A stretch of DNA of 64,000 nt from Anthopleura xanthogrammica. Lineage: Eukaryota > Cnidaria > Anthozoa > Actiniaria > Actiniidae. Made by a program: the position numbers and the translations under genes. This document shows, one piece after another, positions 49,763 to 61,220 of this stretch; the first letter of the stretch is position 1, and every line of letters begins with the position of its first letter. The stretch spans positions 16,023,357-16,087,356 of the forward strand of contig OZ025207.1 in NCBI GenBank assembly GCA_964019055.1, written 5' to 3'. The notes under the pieces were generated by a model that saw nothing but the letters and a program-made list of their open reading frames with translations, did no database searches and was not told where the DNA came from.

Positions 49763-52700
49763 ATGCCTCTCACCGTAAAACATTTCCAAACTGACTCCAA
49801 TGACTTCCAAACAGCAGAAAATGTCCTCGCTCAAGCAGAACTGGAAGGCCTTCCTCCAGAAACATTCAGTATTTTCCAAGACATGGTGGAGGAAACGGGT
49901 TTTGAAAGAAGAGATGTGGCAGCAAAAAAGGAAAATAAACAATACGTATTACAGGGTCAGCTTCTTGTTCTGGGAGATCCTAGAAACGGAAAAACTAGTC
50001 TTGTTAAGGCAATAACTGGAGAGGAGTTCGATCCACAGGAAAACCAAACCAGTGGCGTGGAATTCAAGTTTGTGGACCGGATATGGGAGACTTTGAATCT
50101 ACAGGATCTGAAATTTGGAGACTTCAATGAGTATTCTAAGAAAAGTGTCTGCAACAGTAAATTTTTTCCAAGAGTTCTAAATGAGGATTTAGATGAGGAT
50201 AACTCTGAAGATGGATCTTTTTGGGTATTTCTGGGTCTTGTATTTCTAGTTCTAGTTGTCTTGCCTATCCTATTAGGGGCTTTTATGGGGGAAAGTAATG
50301 CAAGATGGCTGATTTATTTTGTCGTTATATTTGTTTTTTTGGTTTCATCTTGCATAGGACAAGGCTCTGTCACTATATTACTTACGTTATATTTCCGAAC
50401 CCTTGCGACATGTGTTGCATACGAGCTTTTTGGGTGTTCTGACGAACCAGTTCCAATGCGTCTTAGTTCATATCTCAATCATCTCGTAACTGCTGACATA
50501 ATTCCTCTCCATGTCATGAATCCTATGATCTTCTTCGTCTTGGAGTGGCTTTCCCTAGTTTGCATTGGACCGATTTTGGTTTTAATGCAAGGGTTGTTGT
50601 CCAAGCTTCCTATGTCAGGAGCATTGTTTCTTAACTTTATGTTCAGATACCGAGAGGAAGTTCTTCAGCCATTTGTAATATTTCTGTTCCACTTAATTTT
50701 CTTTGCGCCAATAGGGCTATCTTGCTACCGATCTTCCATTGTTTTCCCATTTGAATGTGTAGTCACCTTGCTGATGCATATCACCTTATTGTACCACCAA
50801 AATATACTTAAAAAGACATGCACATTTACTGTGATATCTATGGAGCTAAGCATCTTCATACCACTGTGTTTCACTGAGCTTGGCAAATGGAATATATTCA
50901 TTAATATAATAGCCAATATTTTTCTGTTAAGTTCAGGAATTGGCCTTCATGTATATGGAAAATGGCTGGAATTTAAAGATGACTTCAACGGCAAATCTTT
51001 TACACAAGTTGTTTTCTATAAAGATTTTCCTCTCCACATTATTAAGATAAAGAAAGCCCTTATCGATATGAAAAGGCTGAAATATGCCCTCAATGAAAAG
51101 TTCAGTTCATTGAAGTTGAAAGTACTGGACTTTGCAGGAGATGAAGATTATTATGCTTACCACCAGATCTTTCTAAACAGCAATGCTCTTTATGCTGTTG
51201 TATTTGACGTCCAAGAATACATCAGAGATGAATTCAATAACATTGAGACCAAAGTAAGGAGGCTTCGTTTCTGGTTGGAGTCAATCCACAGCAATCTACC
51301 TCACGGCACCCCCATCTTCCTGGTTGGTACTCACAGGGCAGACATCAAGATGGACACTCTGATAGAAATCAACTGTTGCATCAAAAAAGCAGTATGGCAC
51401 ACGCCTTTCAATGAAAGCATTGTTGTTAACGAAAAAGATAATTTAGTGTTCTTTCATGTCGAGAATTCAAGGGGTTTAGCAGACGATGATGTTCTCACAC
51501 TTCGTGAAAAGATAAGGTCTGTGGCTGAAGATGAGTTTAAGGATGTTATTGGCCAGGAAATACCACTGTCTTGGATCAAAATCCAGGATGCCATCATCCA
51601 GTACTTAGAAACAAATGAAGGACCAGTGTGTCTCACTGTAGAGGATTTCAAGAAACATTTTGAGCACTTGTACATAGAATGGGATGTTGAAATGCTGAAG
51701 TACTTCCACAAAAAGGGTTTCATTATCTACCTAGACAAGGATCCAGGACTTTCAAACTGGGTCCTGTTAAAACCTGATGTGCTAGTGCAAGCAGTGGTTT
51801 TGTTGATCAATCCACCTACTCAGCTAGCCAACAAAATGGGACAAAGAGGACACTGGCAGCTTCTGAAAAACAGAGGAATAGTAACCAAAACCCTAATGAG
51901 AAGCGTCTTATCTCACGTAGGGAAAAACGAAGAGTCCTCTCTTACAGCGTTTTTGGAGGAATATGACCTACTTTGCCCCCTTAAACACCCATCTGATGAC
52001 ATGAAGGGCCTCCAACCCATCATGCAGACAACACATTTTGTACCATCACTACTACCAATGCCATCAGATTTACAAAATGTGTGGGTGTCTTCCGAAGATG
52101 ATAAAAAATTTTACATCTTTTTCAACCATTTTCTTCCGGAAGCTTTGTTCTACCGCATTCTCTCTCGTGCAAGTAAGCTGACTCTTACTTTAAATCCTAA
52201 GAGTAAATGCGTGATATATCGCGACAAGGGATTGTTCTGGCTTTCTCCTGACCAGGCTTATTGCCTGCAACTACTAAAAGACGAGGGTCAAATTGAAGTT
52301 ACTTTCAGGTAAGCTAATTTTTTAAAAGGCTCTTAAATTCTTGGTAGTCCATTCAGTAACTCATAGAAAAAGAGAACACGAGACAAACAAAAACCTTTGC
52401 GCACAGGAATTGCGGCACGTTTTGGAAGAAAAGAACTGCTCATTTTCCCAAAAAAAGCATAACATTTTAGGCCCTAAGCTAGGGGGGACTAAGTTATTGA
52501 AATAATAAACGAACTCGTATTAATCTCAGTTGGGCTTTTATAAAGTGCATTGTATACAGACTATATGCATGCGCATACGTTCTCTTGTGTCCACGGACTA
52601 GTGACAACAAGTTGCGGATGCATATCAGTTCAAGAATTTTTTTACAATGAAAAGAAATGCTGACAAGTTTAAGGGGTGACTTTAGGTTTTAGCATTTATA

Positions 52701-53337
52701 TAGTCCATTTGGAAAAATCTGAAACTAAAAGTTGCATATTTTACAATACGTTTTGGAGTATGCGCAAACGTATTTATCTCGTGTGCGTCTAGAATTTTCC
52801 GTCGTAGAGCCGGAGTTTCTCCTGGTCATTACTAAGAAACTGACCAGGAGCAAGGGAAAAGCTTTGGACGAATTCAAGAACTTGTGCCACTTTCTTGTTT
52901 CAGTTTCATTGTTTTGACATTTTTGTGTCAGCAATTACTTTTTTCGTGATGGCAAACACGACCGCAAGCTTTGGGAACGAGAATGGAGGACACGTTACGA
53001 ATTCACATCTCTTTAACTAACGTTTTTTTTTTTTTCATTTTACAGCACCAAAGATACTGACCAGCAGAAGCCATATGATATCCTTGTCTTAATTGCAGTC
53101 AGCATTGTTGAGAGCATTTGCAAACGGGATTTTCAGAACCTGTCTTTCCATTGTGGACCCGAGTGCACTTCTCCTAAGTGTCCTGGTTTCCCAGACGACA
53201 GCCTTTCTCACTTTGCTGGTCAGCGTCGACGTCACGTGATCGATGTGTATCCAGCACAAAGCTCCGAATCTTTCAAGTGCCTTAATTTTCGTTCCGATGA
53301 TGAGGCAAATTACTGGTTACGGTCAGGTTCGCGATAG
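49763..53337 (+). CDS. ROCO GTPase with multi-helix membrane insert in the Roc domain (paralog 1)
   Basis: Predicted Roc-COR GTPase of the ROCO superfamily (relatives LRRK2, MFHAS1, DAPK1). Exons 49763-52308 and 53046-53337 join as AG|C to give 945 residues. Order: N-terminal segment 1-60; Roc first half with P-loop GDPRNGKT at 71-78 and switch-I-like QTSGVEF at 95-101; an acidic stretch at 140-150. Next is a membrane block at about 152-400 with roughly eight hydrophobic segments (about 153-174, 182-210, 255-280, 303-321, 329-347, 354-370, 377-398). Roc second half: DFAGD at 456-460, HQIF, VGTHRAD at 521-527 (G4-like) and ENSRG. The COR domain opens with IPLSWIKIQD at about 600 and continues with KGFIIY, FVPSLLP and FLPEALFYRIL to 848. 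Last is a 98-residue tail with FHCGPEC and RRRHVIDVYP. In ordinary Roc domains P-loop and G3 are about 45-60 residues apart; here they are 385. No leucine-rich repeats or kinase are present. Both GTPase halves should be cytosolic, so the number of helices should be even. Ligand and function are unknown. Confidence 0.88.
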
Positions 53338-53766
53338 GACACAAGGTACCTTGGAGAAGACCACGTGCATGCAAGTTTCAAAATAATTAATTTAGAAACT
53401 TTGGACATTTATAATTTTGGTGAGAAGCCATCACAGGAAGCCCAGGCTCTGTATCTTTGTAGCCACTACAAAGCACCTGTATGTGAGAATATTCATTTGC
53501 TCATTACATGGGAAATCGGGAATGAAAAGCCTTACACTAAACTTACCTGAAATCATGTTGCCTGATTGTGCTGTTTTCTTACGTTGATAATGGTTTCAGT
53601 TGAAGTGAACCACCCCATTTCAGGTAAAGTTTCAAGGCTTTGTAACGTCTACAAAGAAACAGAGCCTGGGCTTCCCGTGACGCCGTAAGGCAATGTTTAT
53701 GGGACATAGCTACAGTAGCTAGGGGTGTGAGCTTATGTCCGTGAGCGTCAGAACCGTGAATTATGC
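53276..53766. repeat. Duplicated ROCO tail and 3' flank, copy 1
   Basis: From the last 20 codons of paralog 1 through about 430 bp of 3' flank, this block is repeated at 61221-61704 with high identity. Inside, 53436-53462 and 53649-53676 are inverted partners (GGAAGCCCAGGCTCTG and CAGAGCCTGGGCTTCC), as are CTTACCTGAAAT and ATTTCAGGTAAAG, so the flank itself contains a foldback element. Confidence 0.9.
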
Positions 53767-54312
53767 CGTACTGACAGACGTTAATTTAGCTCATCTCTGT
53801 TAAAGGAGAAGCCAAAGGGCTCGATTCGGAGGAAGGGGTGGGGACGAAAGGAGAGCTTTCACAGCATGCCCTGATAATTAACAATATAGCCCAGTTTCAA
53901 TATTTCGGCGGAGTCATGATCACACACAAAGAAATATCCGCGGAATCCAAGTCCCGGAAAAACAATTGTTCCTCTGTTTGTGCGAAGCATCGATTCTGCT
54001 CCATTTTTTGTATGATTTCTCAACTAAAATATCGAAAGTGGGTTACTAGTATATACTTACTCTATGTTGTTATTGTAATACCCACGATCTTAGTCTCTGA
54101 ATGACTTGAGAACATTACCGCAAATCCTTGATGATCAGATACGTACGGTAGTGGCAGATAAACAACCTTGGTCTTGAGTAATAGAGGTTATAGTAAATCT
54201 TAGATCTAGTAAAGATCGTGCGATTTTTCATTCATAGTATATACACAAATTGTTGAAGCAAAAGCATTTATCTGTCTCTTTAGCCATTTTTCTTCAAAAA
54301 ATTCTAATTTAA

Positions 54313-54434
54313 TAGACCCCCTGCACGCGACGTCAAAGCAGCTCAATTTGGAGGACAAAACAAAACAATTTCAATCCCCTGAGAATTGGAACCTATTGTT
54401 TTGAGCTGCATTCCGAAGTGCTGCAAGGGGTCTA
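54313..54434. repeat. TAGACCCC-type MITE
   Basis: TAGACCCCCTGCACGCGACG on the left and GTGCTGCAAGGGGTCTA on the right, with the shared core GCTCAATTTGGAGGACAAAA. Confidence 0.9.
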
Positions 54435-54624
54435 TTACATACAATTAAATTGCATAAAAAGATTGGTTACACTGAAAGGTTTTAGTATTATATAAATATG
54501 TTTTGTAAGTTAAAAACATAGCTTTCAAAATTTTATTATGTGGTTCCATAGCAACTTAATAGGTGGTACTTCTCTCGACCAATCAGAAACGAGTAATTCT
54601 GTTGAGTGTACAATATATAATACA

Positions 54625-54845
54625 TTAACGATAGATAGATGCTTTATTAAGATGAGTAGATAGATGATAGATAGATAGATGCTTTATTAAGATGAGTAGA
54701 TAGATGATAGATAGATAGATGCTTTATTAAGATGAGTAGATAGATGATAGATAGATAGATGTTTTATTAAGATGAGTAGATAGATGATAGATAGATAGAT
54801 GCTTTATTAAGATGAGTAGATAGATGATAGATAGATAGATGCTTC
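54625..54845. repeat. 40-bp tandem repeat
   Basis: Unit GATAGATAGATAGATGCTTT plus ATTAAGATGAGTAGATAGAT, about five and a half copies. Confidence 0.95.
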
Positions 54846-55215
54846 ATTTATTGAGTAATTTTTGTTTCACGGGTTAAGTTATTACGTCACTCTAAAGTGG
54901 TGCAATAAAAATGGTATTTTTTTAACATTCTTTTTGCATTTTATTATTTCTATCTTTTTAGTGGAGCTTCTACGGTGGTACGATAACCTTTTATTGAATC
55001 ATTTTTCTATTCTTAAACCAAGCCATTTGCCAATATATTTTAATTTACGTAGTAGCTACGTTTTTATTATAATTTACAAGAAATAAATAATATTAGAGTG
55101 CAAACACTAGAGTGCAAACAATATATCCGTGAAACATTAGTTATACTAAATAGTACAATTTTGTGCAAATTCTATTGTTTTCTATTGTTTAATTAGCACT
55201 ATTTTGTACTATTTA

Positions 55216-55360
55216 GTGCACTTCCGGTTTCCCGGACGATAGCCTCTCTCACTTTGCTGGTCAGCGTCAACGTCACGTGATCGATGTGTATCAAACCCAA
55301 AGCTCCAAGCCTTTTTTTAAAAGTGCCTTAATTTTTGGTCCAAGGATGAGGCAAATTACT
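55216..55360 (+). pseudogene. Broken copy of the ROCO C-terminal exon
   Basis: Matches 53163-53317 of paralog 1 (GGTTTCCC-GACGA, CTCACTTTGCTGGTCAGCGT, GTCACGTGATCGATGTGTAT) with a deletion of about 12 bp near the start and length changes near 55311 (a T run before AAAGTGCC). These disrupt the frame. Both flanks are unrelated. It is the remains of a tandem duplication unit just upstream of paralog 2. Confidence 0.85.
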
Positions 55361-56141
55361 ATTTTCTCCAAAATAGAAGTCCAAAACTACACTTGATCTC
55401 GATTTTATCGAAATTGTTGGCCCTAATCCGAAATATCCAACACTGGAATTTATTTTGCTTATTATTATTATGGAACTAAAACCACATATTTCGAAGATAA
55501 AACAGAATATATAAATTCTTTTCTAGAACAATCAGCATATTCAAAGAAAAACGTGTCTTGACCCTGAGCTTGGGCACCAGAGGTTTGATTTCGTTCTAAA
55601 ACAGTAAACACCGGAACGAGAATAACCTCTGGACCAGAGGGTAGTCTCGACCAAGTCCCACGCTGAGTTGTTTTCCTCTAGCTGCTGTTTCAATGGTCGT
55701 CACGTGCAAACGCGTGATGCAACGCCATTTTCTCTACTAGCGAGTTACAATACAATACAATACAATCAGAAAACAATAAAGAGGGTGACGTACTAACCCA
55801 TCGAGTTATCTAACTTACGGAGTTGGTCGACTGTGTCCAAAAAAAATGACCTTTATGAAGGAAAGTCAAATTCATCCTATCAGATTTAAGATGTGTTTGA
55901 TGGTCGTATCATCTGTCAGTCACATCAGTCTGTCCCTTTCTCTGTTTACATTTCCCATAAGGCATCGTTTTCTTGGAAAGTAATAATGCGATAGAACCAC
56001 TAAGGCTTCGAATTCTGCCAGCAAGAACCTACTGTTGCTACAAGAGAGAATTGCTAGCAGTGTATTCATAGCTTAGTTCTACTGAAATAGAATTGGTCCT
56101 ATAATATTGACAAATCAGTCTAGATAAGTCAGTATTAAATC

Positions 56142-59100
56142 ATGCCTTTAAAATACATTGCAGTGGGTTGCAACAACATTACTACAGCAGAAGATATCTT
56201 TCGTGATACTGAACGGCAAGGCCTTGATCCAGAAGCTCGTGAGGTTGTACAAGACATGGTGGATAATCTTGGGATTGAGCAAAGGGAAGTGGCAGCGACT
56301 AAAGAAGAGAAACAGTTATACGTATTACAAGGACAGCTGTTGGTGTTAGGGGATGCAAGAACTGGGAAAACAAGTACGGTTAAAGCATTGACAGGAGAGG
56401 AGTTTAAAGACGATGAAAACGAAACCAAAGGCGTCGAGTTTAAATATGTTAACCAGGAATGGGAGACTTTTGATCTGCAAGACATGCAAGCTGGAAACTT
56501 TAATCGATTTGCCGAAAATATTGATATCGAAGAAGCTTCGTGGCCTCCAATATTTCATAAACGACGAAACACTATTAGAAATGACCACAAGTCATTTGTC
56601 GGGATCTGTTGTCGTAGTATTATTAATGCCTTCCTCTCCCTTCATTATAGTGAACTAAAAGACATAGTGTGGTTTACAATTTTTGATATGATCTGCCTCC
56701 AAATAATTTCGAATTCTATCTATTTCAATTTTTTTACCGAGAACTTTATGGTTCAATGGATTCAATGGTTATTTTATGTTCTTCTCTTTCGAAGATTTTT
56801 CAATCCGGCAGCTGACCGGAGAAAACTATTAGGTTCCTTAATGGTCTTTTTTCTTCTTCTCCATTTTGGTCATTCCTTGATGACAACTACTAGAAATTTG
56901 CGCACCGTTGATTTACAAATGCTGTTCCTATGCGATTGTCCAAATGCCGAAACAATTGTTTTCGGCAAGGTTTTTCACAGGTGCCACCTTCTATATCCTC
57001 TGATATTAGTTATTTTGGCGTCTTTTTTTCTTATCATATGTTGCTTACTAGTAATAATTGTTTGGTCTTTATTTATTATGAGGGGAAATTTTTTTAAGTT
57101 TCATAATCTGTTGATAGAATTGCAGTTTAAACTCACGCCTTTATTAATTTTCCATGACGTATTACCCTTGTGGGTTAAAATATTGTTAAGAATATTAATA
57201 ATAATTTGTTTTGGTTTGTTTGGTCGATTTTGCTTCTTTCGCTACTATACACCAACAGCTAATGGCTGCTTCATTTTTACTTTGCATTTATCTTTATTGT
57301 ATCAACAAAATATTCTCCTAAAGTTGTACACAGGAGCTGCTTTGGCCCTCGAGCTTGCTATCATACTTCAACTGCGTTATATTGGTTTGGACAGCAAAGT
57401 ACAATTAATACTCTTGTATGTCATTTTAGTATGTGTTGGAATAGCTCTTCACATCTATGGAAGATGGCTTGAAGTCAATGTTTCTGAAGACAGGATAATT
57501 AAGTTCTTTGGCAGAGATCCCACAATCTACTGCATTGTAATTTTAAAGTTTTCTCCTAATATGCAAAAGCTCAAGGCCAACTTTTGCAAACTGAAAATCA
57601 AGATTCTTGACTTTGCAGGAGACGAAGAGTATTATGCTTATCACCAGATCTTTCTGAACACCAATGCTATTTACGCTATTGTATTTAACATCCAAGAATG
57701 CATCAAGGACAATTTCAAGGACATTGAGACCAAAGTAGGGAGGCTTCGATTCTGGTTGGAGTCAATCTACTGCCATGTACCTCAGGGCACACGTGCACAC
57801 ATCTTCCTGGTTGGTACTCACAGAGCAGACGTAGAGATGGACACTCTGAGAGAAATCAACACTTACATTTACAAAGCACTTGGGCATTTGTTTATTGATG
57901 AAATTTTTTTGAACGTGGAAGATGATTTGATGTTCTTCCATGTTGAGAATTCAAGAGGGGTAAATGACAATGGCGTAATCAGTCTTCGCAAGAAGATCAG
58001 ATCTGTAGCTGAAGATGAGTTGAAGGATGTTATGGGTCAGGAAATACCTTTGTCTTGGATCAAAGTGCAAGATGCCATCATCAGATACCAGGAAAATCGT
58101 CAGAGACCTGCCTGTTTCACTGTTCAAGAGTTTAAAGAAATGTTCGATCACTTATATATAACATGGAGCGAAGATATGCTGAGATACTTCCACGAGAAAG
58201 GCTTTATCATTCACGTGGATAAAAACAAAAATGAAGGACTATCGAAATGGGTGCTTTTAGACCCTGATGTCCTGGTACAAATAGTAATTTTGCTGATCAG
58301 TCAACCAGAGGAATTAACCAACAAGAGAGGCTTTAGAAGGCACTGGACTATCTTAAAGAAATCAGGGATGATAACCAAGGACCTTCTGCATTTCATTGTC
58401 TCTCATGCCACTGGAGCAACTAAAGAGCGGGCACTCATTACCTTCATGGAAGAATACGACCTGATTTGTCCTCTCAAAGACCCATTTCGTGACATGCAGC
58501 ACCTTCCAGACATCAGACAGATAACACATTTGGTGCCATCACTGCTGCCTGCAGCCTCTGAATCACAAGCAATTTGGCTGGAATCCGGTGAAGATGTTAA
58601 GTTCTACATCTTCTTTGACAGCTATGTTCCAGACGCATTCTTTTTTCGCCTTCTCTCCCGTTCCTGCAAAGCGTCGTACGACGGAATAGAGTGTTACGAG
58701 CCGCAAATTTACCGAGATTGTGGAGTGTTCTCGTATTCTCAACAAATTTATCGCCTCCGAATCCTGAAGGATGAAGATCTAATCGAAGTGACATTGACAA
58801 AGTAAGTTAATTCTTCTATTCTGCTTAAAGATCTTAAACATGCTTTTCTGATGTCATTCCAAGGACTACCTGCAGCCTCCTCCTCCTCTCATGTACCTTC
58901 CCTAGGCAACTCCAAATGTCTCTTGATATTTAGAGGGACAAAGTAATTGCCTTGATTCTTTTCTGTGAGCGTAAGGGTTCAGCAAATGGCCTATAGGGTT
59001 CAAGGGTTTGACAACTGGAACCTCTTGCATGATTGGGGCTCAAAATATTTCAAAATAGTTCACTCACCACACAGAATACAGAGGTTTTGTGAAGCTCATA

Positions 59101-59615
59101 TCCTGATAGATCATGTAGCGATTCAAACAAATGAATTCAGTTCACAGTTACATAGGAGCCATAGGGGTAAGCCGGGTATCGAAGCCTCTCCTAAAAGCAA
59201 ACTGCCAGTTGGCAGGCAGTCCAAACATCTCTAAACATATAATAATATTCTACATTTATAATATACTTCATTTCTTCTTTTAACTAGGCCTACAGGTTTT
59301 TTGAAACCTTTTGACATCCTCCTCGCCATTGCCACCAGGGTAGAGGATATCCGTAACCACGACTTCCACAATTTGTTTTTCCATTGTGGACCTGAATGCA
59401 GTTCACCAGTTTGTCCTGGTTCTTGTACAGACAGCACGTCCTCGTTAACAGGTCAGCCACGTCGCCATGTGTACAATGTATACCCGGCTTGCAAACAAAA
59501 AGGCCCGAAATGTTTTCAAGATTTCTTCAAATGCCAGAATGTTTTTCGAGGAGAGGATGCAGAAATTTGGATGCCACCACCGAGAAACCGAGGACCAATA
59601 GAGGGACTGCGATAA
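56142..59615 (+). CDS. ROCO GTPase with multi-helix membrane insert in the Roc domain (paralog 2)
   Basis: Tandem paralog of the gene at 49763, with the same two-exon structure: 56142-58801 and 59288-59615, joined as AA|G, giving 995 residues. P-loop GDARTGKTS at 70-78 and switch-I-like ETKGVEF at 94-100. The membrane block at about 150-440 has hydrophobic helices near 175-195, 203-216, 229-246, 283-313 (long, possibly two), 334-366 (possibly two), 376-393, 396-414 and 420-440. Then come DFAGD at 490-494, GTHRAD at 558-563 and VENSRG. COR runs from IPLSWIKVQD at about 635 through LVPSLLP to YVPDAFFFRLLSR. The tail has FHCGPECSSPVCPGSC, a PRRHVYNVYP motif, and extra cysteines (CKQKGPKC, FFKC) that paralog 1 lacks. 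P-loop to G3 distance is about 420 residues. Outside the membrane block the two proteins align almost throughout; inside it only short pieces such as LHIYGRWLE and LLYQQNIL remain alike. Confidence 0.88.
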
Positions 59616-60260
59616 ATGGACCATTCACCGAAAGGTTGGTAAAGCAACGTACAAGTAAAGAAGGCAGACAGACATAAAATGCATTTTAAAGTTATAGACG
59701 AAGCTAGTAATAGAATGTGCATCACTAGAATCACTACAAGTTAAGGTACAGCTGTACGGGTAATGAATTAGACTAGAAACTAAGGGTGTGCAATTTACTC
59801 CCATTGCTCCAAAGATGCATTCTTTGTTGTAAGAGCTAGAATTGGTCATAAAAGGCGCTGTTTCATGGTGAAAATTTTGAACTTAAATTTGTATGCAATG
59901 GCGTTGCGAGGTAAGTTTCACTATGGTGTTACGCGGCGCTCAAGAAACTTTGAGCTGAAACTTGTCTTGCTGCTCAGCCTTAGTTCTAGCTGCCTCAATT
60001 ATTAGATTTATTACTCATCGATTCCGGAGAGTTCTAATGCAGAAAAGGTTTCGTATCTTTTGCCATCTGGTGAAATGATGCCCCTGATATCAAGTTCCAG
60101 TTATAGGAACAAATCATTGGTATCAAGTATGTCTAGGAATTAATGGGGATCAATTTGCATTGCATATGAAAACTGTAGCATTTACCAGGTGAAAAATGAT
60201 CACATGACCTATTAGCACATGTCGACCGCGACTTGTGTAGCTTGCATGAGGTCTTTCTTA

Positions 60261-60394
60261 TGGACCCCTTGCACGTGACGTCAAAGCAGCTCAATTTGGA
60301 GACAAAACAAAAGAATTTCCATCCCCTGAGAATTGGAACCTATTGTTTTGCCCTCCAAATTGTGCTGCATTCCGACGTGGTGCAAGGGGTCTAT
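60261..60394. repeat. TAGACCCC-type MITE
   Basis: TGGACCCCTTGCACGTGACG on the left and CGACGTGGTGCAAGGGGTCT on the right; core as in 54313-54434. Confidence 0.9.
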
Positions 60395-61096
60395 ACCACA
60401 GCCAAGTTGATTCCCAAGAGAATAAAAATCTTTGGCTGTGCTCAGTAAACTCATCCGCTGCATGTTATGTTATTGCGGCCATGTTGGTCAGTGGTATTTA
60501 ATAAACCATTTCTCATTAGCATTTTTGTTAATATCACCAACATGGCTGCCATGTCTTCATCATTTGACTCTTGGGAATACTTGCAAATCATGAATTGAAA
60601 TATTGAGAGAACTATAAGCAATAGATCAAATACAGTTCCAAACATATCACTCAGGAATAATTAAAATGCGACAATGTAATAGTTGCTTTACCAAGTAGAA
60701 AATATTTCATAGAGCAATTTAGAAATTGTTCACTTAACTCGTATTTTTTAAATATAGCTTTAATATTGACAGGGTACAACATATTTCTTGTACCAGCCTT
60801 TATCAAACTCCATAGGGTAGGTCTAGCTCCATTAGTTTTTAAACGTGGCACAAAAATGTCCTTTGAAGACAATGTTATATCAGTATTCTTGGCTTGAAAT
60901 CATTCCGCCATCAGGCCGCCATTTTGGAAGATATAACAAAGAGTCGATTGAAAAACCTTTTGTCAAATTATTCCAACAACGTGGCTATGACGTCATGTGC
61001 AAACCAAGAATGATGGCCTCTTATGGCATTTATGAACCACGTGACTAAGTCTTATAGGTCAGTACAGTGATACTTCTATTAAGCAGATGCCATTTA

Positions 61097-61218
61097 TAGA
61101 CACTTGCAGCACGTAAAATCCAGCTCAATTTGGAGGACAAAACAAATAGGTTCTAATTATCAGAAAATTGAAATTATTTTGTTTTGTCCTGCAAATTGAG
61201 CTGCTTAGACGTCACATG
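61097..61218. repeat. TAGACCCC-type MITE at a duplication junction
   Basis: Left end TAGACACTTGCAGCACGT. The core is AGCTCAATTTGGAGGACAAA, mirrored by TTTGTCCTGCAAATTGAGCT. Its right end runs directly into the duplicated ROCO tail at 61221. Confidence 0.8.
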
Positions 61219-61220
61219 AA

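Larger units (their letters stand above)
53767..56141. other. Spacer between the two ROCO genes
   Basis: No independent gene. It contains a MITE (54313-54434), a tandem repeat (54625-54845), a broken ROCO tail (55216-55360) and the presumed promoter of paralog 2. Open frames such as 53838-54104 have no recognisable domain. Confidence 0.6.

Noticed and set aside
56135..56485. 116-codon minus-strand open frame, Ser-rich
   Set aside because: Antisense shadow of the conserved ROCO N-terminal coding sequence.
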